Assembly (NCBI GenBank): GCA_027382625.1
Contig: JAJKFJ010023571.1
Coordinates: 1-64,000, forward strand
DNA: 64,000 nt
Reading direction: 5' to 3'
DNA from: Tetmemena sp. SeJ-2015
Lineage: Eukaryota > Ciliophora > Spirotrichea > Sporadotrichida > Oxytrichidae
Positions 25,109 through 33,701 of this stretch are shown here, piece after piece. A model generated the notes under the pieces. The model saw only the letters and a program-made list of their open reading frames with translations, was not told where the DNA came from and searched no databases. Position numbers and translations under genes: made by a program. Within the stretch, counting starts at the first letter, position 1, and every line of letters begins with the position of its first letter.

Positions 25109-26548
25109 ATGACAATAAACAATGAAAACACCTACAACTATAGAGTTGTTCGCCAATTTTCTGTCATGGCAGTAGTTTGGGGCGTAGTCGGTATGCTGGT
25201 TGGCGTATTGATTGCAACTCAACTTGCCTGGCCAGAATTTTTATCCGGTATTTCTTGGTTGAGCTATGGGCGATTGCGTCCATTGCATACCAATGCGGTG
25301 ATTTTTGCCTTTGGTGGCTGTGCCTTATTTGCGACTTCGTTTTACGTAGTTCAACGTACTACGAATGCGCGATTATTCGGCGGGCCACTGATCGAGTTCG
25401 TGTTCTGGGGCTGGCAATTGGTGATTGTTGCCGCTGCAGTTAGTCTGCCACTTGGTTTTACTCAAGGTAAAGAGTATGCCGAATTGGAGTGGCCTATCGA
25501 TATTCTGATCGCTGTAGTTTGGGTATCTTACGCGATTGTCTTCTTCGGTACGATCGTTAAGCGTAAAGTGGAGCATATCTATGTCGCAAACTGGTTTTTC
25601 GGTGCCTTCATTGTTGCGGTAGCTGTTCTGCATATCGTCAATAGTGCCGCGATGCCGGTGTCGTTCATGAAATCTTATTCCGCTTATTCTGGTGTGCAAG
25701 ATGCCATGGTGCAATGGTGGTACGGCCATAATGCGGTTGGTTTCTTTTTGACAGCTGGTTTCTTGGGCATGATGTACTACTTTGTTCCAAAACAAATTGG
25801 TCGTCCGGTTTATTCTTATCGTTTGTCCATTGTTCACTTCTGGGCATTGATTTTTACATATATGTGGGCGGGTCCGCATCACTTGCATTACACCGCTTTG
25901 CCTGATTGGGCGCAGTCAATTGGTATGTTGTTCTCCTTGATTTTGCTGGCGCCGTCATGGGGTGGTATGGTCAACGGTATTATGACTTTGTCAGGAGCTT
26001 GGAGTAAGTTGCGTTCTGATCCTATCTTGCGTTTCTTAATTGTTTCTTTGTCCTTCTATGGTATGTCTACTTTCGAAGGTCCAATGATGGCGATCAAGAC
26101 GGTCAATGCACTTTCACATTACACCGATTGGACTGTTGGTCACGTACATTCGGGTGCTTTGGGCTGGGTCGGCTTTATTTCTATCGGTAGTTTGTATTAC
26201 CTGGTTCCACGTCTGTTTGGTCAAACAGAGATGTATAGCAAGCGATTGATTGAGATGCACTTCTGGATTGCGACGATTGGTATCGTTTTGTATATCGCGG
26301 CAATGTGGATTGCAGGTGTGATGCAAGGTTTAATGTGGCGCGCAGTGAATGAAGATGGCACTTTGACTTACTCATTTGTTGAGTCTGTGAAAGCGACTTA
26401 TCCATACTATGTGATTCGTCTAGCTGGTGGCGTCTTGTATCTGAGCGGTATGCTGTTGATGGTGTACAACGTTGCAAAAACGATGATGCTTGCAAAACCT
26501 GTGAACAATGCGATTCCTGCATTGCCAGCACATTCGGCTCACGCCTAA
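25109..26548 (+). CDS. ccoN: Cytochrome c oxidase cbb3-type subunit I
   Basis: The catalytic subunit of the high-affinity C-type haem-copper oxidase, which reduces O2 to water under microaerobic conditions. It has 479 residues and about 12 membrane helices. The low-spin haem b ligand is His60 in LRPLHTN. CuB ligands are in [12 protein letters not shown] (about residue 207) and [13 protein letters not shown] (about 257-258). The haem b3 and low-spin haem ligands are in [14 protein letters not shown] (about 344-346). The frame and length are normal. It is first in ccoNOQPGH, controlled by the FNR box at 25037-25050. Confidence 0.97.
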   Translation: MTINNENTYNYRVVRQFSVMAVVWGVVGMLVGVLIATQLAWPEFLSGISWLSYGRLRPLHTNAVIFAFGGCALFATSFYVVQRTTNARLFGGPLIEFVFWGWQLVIVAAAVSLPLGFTQGKEYAELEWPIDILIAVVWVSYAIVFFGTIVKRKVEHIYVANWFFGAFIVAVAVLHIVNSAAMPVSFMKSYSAYSGVQDAMVQWWYGHNAVGFFLTAGFLGMMYYFVPKQIGRPVYSYRLSIVHFWALIFTYMWAGPHHLHYTALPDWAQSIGMLFSLILLAPSWGGMVNGIMTLSGAWSKLRSDPILRFLIVSLSFYGMSTFEGPMMAIKTVNALSHYTDWTVGHVHSGALGWVGFISIGSLYYLVPRLFGQTEMYSKRLIEMHFWIATIGIVLYIAAMWIAGVMQGLMWRAVNEDGTLTYSFVESVKATYPYYVIRLAGGVLYLSGMLLMVYNVAKTMMLAKPVNNAIPALPAHSAHA

Positions 26549-26575
26549 TCTCGAGTAATCATCAGGAGAATCTCA

Positions 26576-27193
26576 ATGCGTAAATTTACTCATGATTTGA
26601 TCGAGCGCAATATCGGTCTTATGTTGGTGCTGGTCATTTTGACGATCAGCGTTGGTGGTTTAGTTGAAATCGTGCCACTGTTTTTCCAAAAAACCACTAC
26701 ACAGGCAGTGCAGGGCATGAAGCCATACAGCGCTTTAGAATTGGCTGGACGTGATGTGTATCTGCGTGAAGGTTGCTACGGCTGTCACTCACAAATGATC
26801 CGTCCGTTCCGTGCTGAAACAGAACGCTATGGTCACTATTCTGTTGCAGGTGAGTCTGTTTATGATCACCCATTCCAATGGGGTAGTAAACGTACAGGCC
26901 CAGATTTGGCACGTGTCGGTGGACGTTATAGCGACACATGGCATAAAGACCATTTAACTGATCCACGTTCTGTCGTGCCAGAGTCCAATATGCCTGCTTA
27001 TCCTTGGTTGTTGAAGGCAACGGTTGATGGTGCAGGAATGGCGCCAAGAATGCGTGCGATGAAGACTTTGGGCGTGCCATATACCGATGAGCAAATTGCA
27101 AAAGCTGCTGAAGAAGTATCTGGTAAAACAGAAATGGAAGCCTTGATTGCGTATTTGCAGGTGTTGGGTACTGCAATCAAAAACAAGAACTAG
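26576..27193 (+). CDS. ccoO: Cytochrome c oxidase cbb3-type subunit II
   Basis: A 205-residue membrane-anchored monohaem cytochrome c. One N-terminal helix (about residues 13-32) is followed by a periplasmic domain with the haem-binding CYGCH (Cys67, Cys70, His71) in [15 protein letters not shown], and [18 protein letters not shown] provides the axial Met. It passes electrons from CcoP to CcoN. It starts 27 bases after ccoN behind AGGAGAA. The gene is intact. Confidence 0.96.
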   Translation: MRKFTHDLIERNIGLMLVLVILTISVGGLVEIVPLFFQKTTTQAVQGMKPYSALELAGRDVYLREGCYGCHSQMIRPFRAETERYGHYSVAGESVYDHPFQWGSKRTGPDLARVGGRYSDTWHKDHLTDPRSVVPESNMPAYPWLLKATVDGAGMAPRMRAMKTLGVPYTDEQIAKAAEEVSGKTEMEALIAYLQVLGTAIKNKN

Positions 27194-27223
27194 GGTGTCG
27201 GAAATCTTTCAGGAGAATTGAAG

Positions 27224-27370
27224 ATGAACTTTACAATTTTAAGTAGCGTGATGACGGTGGTTAGTCTGATTGCTTTTATTGGCATCCTGTATTGGGCGTT
27301 TAGTTCTAAGAACAAAGCCCGTTTTGAAGAATTGGCAAAATTGCCACTTGATAATGAGAATGGAAAATAG
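27224..27370 (+). CDS. ccoQ: cbb3-type oxidase subunit IV (CcoQ/FixQ)
   Basis: A small 48-residue gene from ATG 27224 to TAG 27368, starting MNFTILSSVMTVVSL. It has one membrane helix (about residues 8-26) and a charged tail (SSKNKARFEELAKLPL), as usual for CcoQ, which stabilises the CcoNO-CcoP complex. The AGGAGAATTG ribosome site lies just upstream and ccoP starts 2 bases after the stop. It was identified by reading the gap between ccoO and ccoP. Confidence 0.93.
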   Translation: MNFTILSSVMTVVSLIAFIGILYWAFSSKNKARFEELAKLPLDNENGK

Positions 27371-27372
27371 CC

Positions 27373-28380
27373 ATGGCAGATTTTTTTAGCGAATGGTGGA
27401 GTACCGCGATTGCGGTATTAACAGGCATCAGTATTCTTGCTTGTGGATTGTTGTTGTGGTCTCAATCCAAAGTCAAAGTGAAGATTGGTGCAGACGGCAA
27501 GCCGCTACCAGCAGAAACTACTGGGCACGTTTGGGATGAGTCGTTGATGGAACAAAATAATCCATTGCCTAAATGGTGGATGTGGTTGTTCTACTTGACG
27601 ATTATTTACAGTGTTGGGTATTTGATTGTGTATCCAGGTATGGGCTCTTATCAGGGCACATTTGGCTGGAGTCAAGAAGGTGCTTATGCGAAAGAAATGA
27701 AGGATGGTGAAAAGCAATACGGTCCTTTATTTAATAAGTATCTCAATACCGACGTGAAGCTAGTCGCCAAAGATCCGCAAGCAATTGAAATTGGTCAGCG
27801 TTTGTTTTTGAACAGTTGCGCACAATGCCATGGTTCAGACGCGCAAGGTGGCAAGGGTTATCCAAATTTGACTGATAGCGACTGGTTATATGGCGGCACA
27901 CCTGAAGTGATTAAAACCACTTTGATGGAAGGTCGTCATGGTCAAATGCCTCCTATGGGTGCAGCGATCGGTTCTGATGATGACGTAAAAAATGTCGCGA
28001 ACTATGTTATGAGTTTGTCAGGCGCTGCACATGATCCAATTAAAGCAGCAATTGGTAAATCAAAGTTTGGTGTTTGTGCAGCTTGTCACGGTGCAGATGG
28101 CAAAGGCAATCAAGCTTTGGGTGCGCCTAACTTGACTGATAAGGTTTGGTTATATGGTGGTGGTATTGAAAACATCATGGAAACCATCAATAAAGGTCGT
28201 GCCAATCAAATGCCAGCGCATAAAGAAATTTTGACGGATGCTAAAATCCATTTATTGACTGCATACATATGGGGTTTGTCAAATACAGGCGCGGTAACGG
28301 ATGCTGAAGTAAGTGCATTGAAGCAAATTAGTGATGCAGCACCAGCCGTCAGTGCAGATGTTAGTTCTGCAAGTAAGTAA
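27373..28380 (+). CDS. ccoP: Cytochrome c oxidase cbb3-type subunit III (dihaem)
   Basis: A 335-residue protein with two N-terminal membrane segments (about residues 10-30 and 57-78; the WWMWLFYLTIIYSVGYLIVYPG region is typical). Two cytochrome c domains follow, with haem motifs CAQCH (about residue 148) and CAACH (about residue 236) and axial-Met regions GQMPPMG and NQMPAHK. It receives electrons from the cytochrome bc1 pool and feeds CcoO. The gene is intact. 28381-28529 is an untranslated gap before ccoG without a clear terminator. Confidence 0.96.
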   Translation: MADFFSEWWSTAIAVLTGISILACGLLLWSQSKVKVKIGADGKPLPAETTGHVWDESLMEQNNPLPKWWMWLFYLTIIYSVGYLIVYPGMGSYQGTFGWSQEGAYAKEMKDGEKQYGPLFNKYLNTDVKLVAKDPQAIEIGQRLFLNSCAQCHGSDAQGGKGYPNLTDSDWLYGGTPEVIKTTLMEGRHGQMPPMGAAIGSDDDVKNVANYVMSLSGAAHDPIKAAIGKSKFGVCAACHGADGKGNQALGAPNLTDKVWLYGGGIENIMETINKGRANQMPAHKEILTDAKIHLLTAYIWGLSNTGAVTDAEVSALKQISDAAPAVSADVSSASK

Positions 28381-28529
28381 TAAAGTACTTAATACGGCAC
28401 TAGGTTTGTTAGAAGTAAATCGATGCAAAGTGGTGTGCGTGTCTGAATCTGGATCGCACACCTTAAGGCATTAAGCCTGTAAAATCTGTTTGGCCACTGC
28501 CAGACAGCAAAATTGAATTCGTACTAAAC

Positions 28530-29940
28530 ATGAAAAAAATACCCATTATTCCAGTGCCAAGTGACGAAGCAGAACTGGCTTTGTTTGAAGAGCGAAAGAA
28601 GATTTATGCGCGTTCTCAAAAAGGGTGGTTTCAATCATGGCGTTGGGTGTTGGTATTTTTTACCCAGATTTTGTTTTATGGTTCAGCTTGCTTACGTGGA
28701 ATGATAGACAAGCTGTTCTGTTCGATTTGGTCAATCGAAAATTCTATATTTTTGGCCTTGTATTGTGGCCGCAAGATTTTATTTACCTCGCCGTTCTGCT
28801 GGTCATTTCAGCACTCTCCTTATTTCTATTCACGGCGATAGCAGGTCGCTTGTTCTGCGGTTATGCCTGCCCCCAAACTGTGTACACCGAAATTTTCATG
28901 TGGGTGGAAGCAAAAATTGAAGGGGATCGTAGTGCTCGAATGAAGCTCGATCAAGCGCCGATGTCATTCAATAAATTCCGCCTCAAGTCAACTAAGCATT
29001 TGATTTGGTTGTTAATTGCGCTTTGGACCGGTTTTACTTTTGTTGGCTATTTCACGCCAATTCAAACACTGGCGGCAGAGGTTGTTAGCTTCAACTTGGG
29101 ACCATGGGAGACCTTTTGGTTCTTGTTCTATGCATTTGCCACTTATGGTAACGCTGGTTTTATGCGTGAACAGGTGTGTAAATACATGTGTCCGTATGCG
29201 CGATTTCAAAGTGCGATGTTTGATAAAGATACACTCATCGTTACGTATGACACCGATCGCGGTGAACCACGCGGGTCAAGAAATAAGAAAATTGATTTCA
29301 AAGCGCAAGGTTTAGGATCATGCGTAGATTGCGGAATTTGTGTACAGGTCTGCCCGACCGGTATCGATATCCGTCATGGTTTGCAGTACGAGTGTATCGC
29401 CTGCGGTGCATGTATTGATGGTTGCGACCAAGTCATGGATAAAATGGGTTACGAACGTGGTTTGATTCGTTATACAACCGAACACGCGCTGGTCGAAAAA
29501 ATGACAAAAGAGGCGATGTGGAAACGAGTATTCCGTTTGCGTACATTGGTCTATGGTGCGATACTTGGTTTAATTATTTTAGTTGCCGCTGTATCACTTG
29601 CCTATCGCGTACCATTGAAAGTGGATATCTTGCGAGATCGAGCAATGCCAAAAATTACAGAAGTTGGCGCTATCGAAAATGTGTATCGTTTGCAAATTAT
29701 GAATACGCAAGAAGCGCCAAAACTTTCCGCATAAGCGTGAAAGGCATTTTAGGCGCAACAATTGTTGGCGAAGATCGCATTACGATTAAGTCGGCTACTA
29801 GCCAAGCTTTCCCAGTTCGCGTAAGTGTGCCTGCTGGTGTAGTTCCAACTGGTTCTAATCGAATTCGATTTGTTGTTGCCGATACAGAGCAAGAGAATAT
29901 TTCAGTGGTTGAAAAAGCAGTATTTTTAGTTCCTAGATAA
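28530..29940 (+). CDS. ccoG: Cytochrome c oxidase accessory protein CcoG (interrupted by two frameshifts)
   Basis: A membrane ferredoxin-like factor that reduces copper for CuB insertion into cbb3 oxidase. The start at 28530 (MKKIPIIPVPS) leads to WFQSWRWVLVFFTQ, where the frame breaks near 28660. The middle part has AGRLFCGYACPQTVYTEIFM, a twin-cluster ferredoxin motif (CVDCGICVQVCP, then CIACGACIDGCDQVMDKM, about 29320-29445) and further helices. A second break near 29718 separates the C-terminal immunoglobulin-like domain, which reads KTFRISVKG to VFLVPR and ends at 29940. The normal length of about 470 codons is recovered over the three frames. It sits in its expected place after ccoP. 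Confidence 0.93.
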
Positions 29941-29985
29941 TGTTGAGTTAATTTTTTGATGCGATTTAGGACGTAAGGAAAGAAT

Positions 29986-30543
29986 ATGAATTCAGGCATA
30001 TTAACGCAGCCAATAAAAAAAGATGTTTGGTATAAAGAACCTTGGTTATTACTGGTAGTTGGCGGTCCTTTGTTAGTAGTGTTTGCCAGCGTAGTTACGG
30101 GCTTTATTGCTTTTCGCGGGGCAGATCAAGTCGTTGCAAAAGACTACTATCGACAAGGTTTGATGATCAATACCAATTTGCAGCGTGATGCAAAAGCACG
30201 CGAGTTAGCTTTGGCGGCGAATTTACAGTTTGATTTAGCAAGTAAGAAGATTGTGATGCAATTGAATTCCAAGCAAGCTTTGCCTGATCTTGTGCAAGTT
30301 AGTTTGGCTAGTTCGGGTGCAGCTGCTGGATCAGTAGAGGAAGTTATTCGTCGTCTTCCGCTCAAGCGTGTCGCAGCAGATCAATTTGAGGCTGATTTTG
30401 CGCAAGATAAAAAATTTGAGGCTGCTGTCAATTCTGGCGCACTACAAGTATTGCACGTTAAGTTGGAAACGAATGAGTGGCGTTTGACTGGCGATTGGGT
30501 AGACCCGTTACAAAGAAATTTGCGATTGTCGCCAATGCCTTAA
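29986..30543 (+). CDS. ccoH: FixH/CcoH family protein
   Basis: A 185-residue protein needed for cbb3 oxidase assembly. The cytoplasmic N-terminus is followed by one membrane segment (PWLLLVVGGPLLVVFASVVTGFIAF, about residues 17-41), then the conserved VAKDYYRQGLMIN and a periplasmic beta-rich domain ending EWRLTGDWVDPL. It starts 45 bases after ccoG behind AAGGAAAG. Family members bind subunits before holo-enzyme assembly. The gene is intact. Confidence 0.88.
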   Translation: MNSGILTQPIKKDVWYKEPWLLLVVGGPLLVVFASVVTGFIAFRGADQVVAKDYYRQGLMINTNLQRDAKARELALAANLQFDLASKKIVMQLNSKQALPDLVQVSLASSGAAAGSVEEVIRRLPLKRVAADQFEADFAQDKKFEAAVNSGALQVLHVKLETNEWRLTGDWVDPLQRNLRLSPMP

Positions 30544-30556
30544 ATGTTACATCGTT

Positions 30557-30871
30557 GTGAAGTCGTCGGCTGTTTCTCGAATAAATAATTTGTATTTGGA
30601 AGAGGAGTTGAGTTTGGAATCGAGCAATACACAACATGAGAAGACCTCATACAAATCGACTTTGATGGTCGTTTTATGGCCCGCTTTTTTAATGGCCTGC
30701 GTCGCAACTGGCGTGTTTTTTAGTTTGGTCGATCCTATGGAATTGATTGTTTTGGATGAACGCTTGCAAGTGCATATGCTTGGCGCGTACACCATTGGCT
30801 TTCTGATTTTCTGGGCACTTGGTACTTTCTCTAGTTGGTTGACCGCCTTACTTTTACAAAAAGCTTCATAG
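30557..30871 (+). CDS. Small two-helix membrane protein of the cbb3 operon
   Basis: About 104 residues or fewer; an ATG further inside the frame is also possible. It has two hydrophobic segments, STLMVVLWPAFLMACVATGVFF and YTIGFLIFWALGTFSSWLTALLL, joined by a short loop. Similar small membrane proteins occur between fixH and hemN in many Burkholderiales, but no function is known to me. It lies 13 bases after ccoH and 6 before hemN, so it is surely co-transcribed. The start at 30557 has no ribosome site. A TTG at 30593 or 30614 (LEEELSLES) behind GGAAGAGGAG would give a better initiation context. Confidence 0.65.
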   Translation: MKSSAVSRINNLYLEEELSLESSNTQHEKTSYKSTLMVVLWPAFLMACVATGVFFSLVDPMELIVLDERLQVHMLGAYTIGFLIFWALGTFSSWLTALLLQKAS

Positions 30872-30877
30872 AATACA

Positions 30878-32308
30878 ATGGCAATCTCAACATTATCCGC
30901 AACTGCAAACCCTAATTTGCCCAAGGTCAACGATCATTTAGAAATTTCTGAAGACTTGATTCGACGTTTTGATTCTTTGGGACCACGATACACGTCGTAT
31001 CCGACGGCAGATCGTTTTCATACTGATTTCACTGAGGCTTCTTATATTCAGTATCTTCAGCAAAGAAATCAGTCAAATAATAAACCTCCACTCTCTTTGT
31101 ATATCCACATTCCTTTTTGTGCCTCGCTTTGTTATTACTGCGCCTGCAATAAGGTAATTACTAAGGATAGAAGTAAGTCTGCCATTTATTTAAATTATCT
31201 GGCGCAAGAGCTTAAGTTGGTCAAGCAATACTTGACCGAACGCGAAGTGGTTTCTCAGCTTCATCTCGGTGGCGGCACGCCGACATTTTTGAGTGAAGAT
31301 GAAATGCGTGGTTTGATGGCGATGCTGCGTGAACATTTTGATTTTGCAGATGATGCTGAAATTTCGATTGAAATTGATCCTCGTACCGTCACAACGCAGA
31401 CGCTACAATTACTCGCTGAGCTCGGGTTTAATCGTACAAGCTTGGGTGTACAAGACTTTGACGAACAAGTACAAGTTGCGGTGCATCGGATTCAACCTTA
31501 TTCGATGGTGGAGCAATGCATTAATCAAAGTCGTGCGGTTGGATTTCAGTCGATTAATTTTGATTTGATTTATGGCTTACCAAAACAAAGTTTAGAAAGC
31601 TTTTCGCATACATTAGATCAAGTCATCGCGTTATCTCCCGCGCGCATTGCTTTATACAATTACGCCCATTTACCAACACGTTTCAAGCCGCAGCGTCGTA
31701 TTAACGAAGCGGACTTGCCATCTGCTGAGCAACGTTTGCAAATCTTCTTAATGTCTCTACGTCGTTTGCTCGCAGAGGGATATGTCTATATTGGTTTGGA
31801 TCATTTTGCGAAGCCGGATGATAGTTTGGCTTTGGCGGTCAAAGACAAATCTTTGCATCGAAATTTCCAAGGCTACACCACGCGTGCAGATTGTGATTTG
31901 GTTGCGTTGGGCTTGTCTTCTATCGGCAAGATCGGTGCTTCTTACGTACAAAATTTACGTACTTTGGATGAATATTATGCCGCGCTTGATGCTGGACATT
32001 TGCCGGTCGAGAAGGGCTTTCACCTGAGTCAAGATGATTTATTGCGTCGCGAAATCATCATGGATTTGATGTGTTGTACGACTTTAAATATCGCTGAGAT
32101 CGAAGCAAAATACCAGATTTCTTTTCCTGAATATTTCCATGATGAATTAGAACGTGTGCGCTTTTATGCTGATGAGGGCTTGCTTGATCTGAATGATGTG
32201 AGCGTGAGTGTGACATCAAAAGGGCGTATGTTCGTGCGCGCTTTTAGTATGATTTTTGATCATTATTTGTCACGTCAAAGTGGTGCGAAGTATTCTAAAT
32301 TAATCTAG
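30878..32308 (+). CDS. hemN: Oxygen-independent coproporphyrinogen III oxidase HemN
   Basis: A 476-residue radical-SAM enzyme that decarboxylates coproporphyrinogen III to protoporphyrinogen IX without oxygen, for haem synthesis under low O2. It has an N-terminal RYTSYPTADRFH signature and the YIHIPFCASLCYYCACN cluster motif (CxxxCxxCxC, about residues 80-92). Also seen are HLGGGTPTFLS, GVQDFDEQVQVAVHRIQP, the NAHLP-like YNYAHLPTRF loop, and a C-terminal winged-helix part. Its place in the cbb3 operon fits a common FNR-controlled oxygen response. The gene is intact. Confidence 0.95.
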   Translation: MAISTLSATANPNLPKVNDHLEISEDLIRRFDSLGPRYTSYPTADRFHTDFTEASYIQYLQQRNQSNNKPPLSLYIHIPFCASLCYYCACNKVITKDRSKSAIYLNYLAQELKLVKQYLTEREVVSQLHLGGGTPTFLSEDEMRGLMAMLREHFDFADDAEISIEIDPRTVTTQTLQLLAELGFNRTSLGVQDFDEQVQVAVHRIQPYSMVEQCINQSRAVGFQSINFDLIYGLPKQSLESFSHTLDQVIALSPARIALYNYAHLPTRFKPQRRINEADLPSAEQRLQIFLMSLRRLLAEGYVYIGLDHFAKPDDSLALAVKDKSLHRNFQGYTTRADCDLVALGLSSIGKIGASYVQNLRTLDEYYAALDAGHLPVEKGFHLSQDDLLRREIIMDLMCCTTLNIAEIEAKYQISFPEYFHDELERVRFYADEGLLDLNDVSVSVTSKGRMFVRAFSMIFDHYLSRQSGAKYSKLI

Positions 32309-32320
32309 TCTCTCAAAGTT

Positions 32321-33154
32321 ATGCTCACTTTGCCGCTCATCTTAGCAGCGATCTCAGCTGGTCTAATTGGTGGCTTTCACTGTGTTGGAATGTGTGGTGG
32401 CATCGCGAGCATTTTGAGCAGTCTACCTAGCTTTCGATCTGCAACAGCGACTGCATCTAGTGCTACAAGTTTAAACTTAAATGTTGTTGACGATTCGTCT
32501 GTTTCTACGCCTCGCCGTGTGATCCCAATTGCTCCCGTAGGCAATGTCCTTGTTCAGTCGACGTCAGAAAACTTTTCTCAACTTAGCTACCAAATTCAAT
32601 TGCACACCGGACGATTAGCAACCTATGCTTTGATCGGTGCTGTTTTTGGCGGCATAGGCGCGGCTAGTTTACGTTGGAAGCTTGATTTTCCTATCACGAG
32701 TATTTTCTTCGTTATTGGTAATATCGCCTTAATCATATTAGGTCTTCGTTTGCTAGGTGTGCGTCTACACCTTCTAATTCCCAATAATCTGAATGAAAAA
32801 ATTCAAGGCGTTTATGCACGTGTTATGCCTAATTTGCAAAAGGCAAGTGCGCATCCTTTGTTTCTTGGAGTGTCATGGGGAAGTCTGCCTTGTGGATTGT
32901 CGTACGCAGTTGCACCGTTTGCTTTATTGTCTGGCGCGGCCTGGTCTGGCGCGGTATTGATGCTGTTATTTGGCTTGGCTGCTTTGCCGCACCTTTTGAT
33001 CGCACAAGCAATGTCAAAGAAATTGAAACAGCATGGTTTGATGCTTGCCGTGCAATATCTATTTGCCGCTATTTTGATAGGTTTTGGACTATTCGGTCTT
33101 TTTTATTTTGATATGAAAAATATGCCTGAATTTTTGTGCATTACGCCTGTCTGA
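32321..33154 (+). CDS. TauE/SafE-family (CcoS/UreH-like) membrane protein
   Basis: A 277-residue protein with about six membrane helices. The first, LPLILAAISAGLIGGFHCVGMCGGIASIL, has the HCxGMCGG motif seen in the UreH/cytochrome-associated subgroup often found beside cbb3 genes and thought to handle copper. SWGSLPCGLSYAVAPFALLSGAAWSGA supplies the second Cys-containing helix. Unusually, about 60 Ser/Thr-rich, hydrophilic residues (SLPSFRSATATASSATSLN onward, about residues 33-95) separate the first two helices. The gene starts 12 bases after hemN. The exact substrate is unknown. The gene is intact. Confidence 0.75.
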   Translation: MLTLPLILAAISAGLIGGFHCVGMCGGIASILSSLPSFRSATATASSATSLNLNVVDDSSVSTPRRVIPIAPVGNVLVQSTSENFSQLSYQIQLHTGRLATYALIGAVFGGIGAASLRWKLDFPITSIFFVIGNIALIILGLRLLGVRLHLLIPNNLNEKIQGVYARVMPNLQKASAHPLFLGVSWGSLPCGLSYAVAPFALLSGAAWSGAVLMLLFGLAALPHLLIAQAMSKKLKQHGLMLAVQYLFAAILIGFGLFGLFYFDMKNMPEFLCITPV

Positions 33155-33172
33155 GAGGCATTAACATTCAAT

Positions 33173-33571
33173 TTACTTACGAATATCAAGCAAGCTTGAA
33201 AGTACTTCATCAGCCGTTTTAACTACTTTGGCAGATAGTTCAAACCCTGCTTTGTATTGCAGGTTATTAGTAATTTCGGTCGCTAGATCGGTGCCACTTG
33301 GGCGATCTAGATTTTCTTGCGCTGCCAATTCTTGACTTTCTTTACTGATATTGACCCGCACACCACTAGTCGGCGCTTCTTGAAAACTGGCCACCTGCGG
33401 CTGGTAAGCTTTTGTGAGCGCATTAGCAACATTATTGGCGCCGCTATCTAAGGCGCCTTGATAAGCTTTCATGCCGGATAAACCAGTGTTGAGCGCTGAG
33501 TTTTCCCATGGCGAAATCCGTAAACTCTGTGTACTTTCTGTGGGAAAATCGTATTTCAAATTTATTCCCAA
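33173..33571 (-). CDS. Orphan flagellar basal-body rod-like protein
   Basis: A protein of up to 132 residues. LNTGLSGMKAYQGALDSGANNVANALTKAYQPQ resembles the N-terminal flagellar rod/hook signature (S-G-x-x-A-x-x-x-x-x-x-x-x-A-N-N-x-A-N). The C-terminal DLATEITNNLQYKAGFELSAKVVKTADEVLSSLLDIRK matches the FlgB/C/G/E C-terminal helix. The middle that full-length rod proteins have is absent, so this is a minimal N-plus-C version. The first 20 residues (MGINLKYDFPTEST) do not fit the family, so the true start may be internal. No other flagellar gene is near. It converges with the TauE/SafE gene 18 bases away. Confidence 0.65.
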   Translation of the reverse strand: MGINLKYDFPTESTQSLRISPWENSALNTGLSGMKAYQGALDSGANNVANALTKAYQPQVASFQEAPTSGVRVNISKESQELAAQENLDRPSGTDLATEITNNLQYKAGFELSAKVVKTADEVLSSLLDIRK

Positions 33572-33701
33572 AAATTTTTAACTTTTTTTTTTTAGGCTTA
33601 ATTAGCAAAATTAAGTTAATTAGTTTGTTGACAAATTTTGCTTTTGAAAAATAAACATATCTCGATTACTATTTTTACCAAAGGTTTTGAGTTTTTTCAG
33701 T

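Noticed and set aside
33627..33660. Plus-strand TTGACA as a promoter upstream of a gene
   Set aside because: It points into the minus-strand kinase gene and no plus-strand gene follows; AT-rich chance match.
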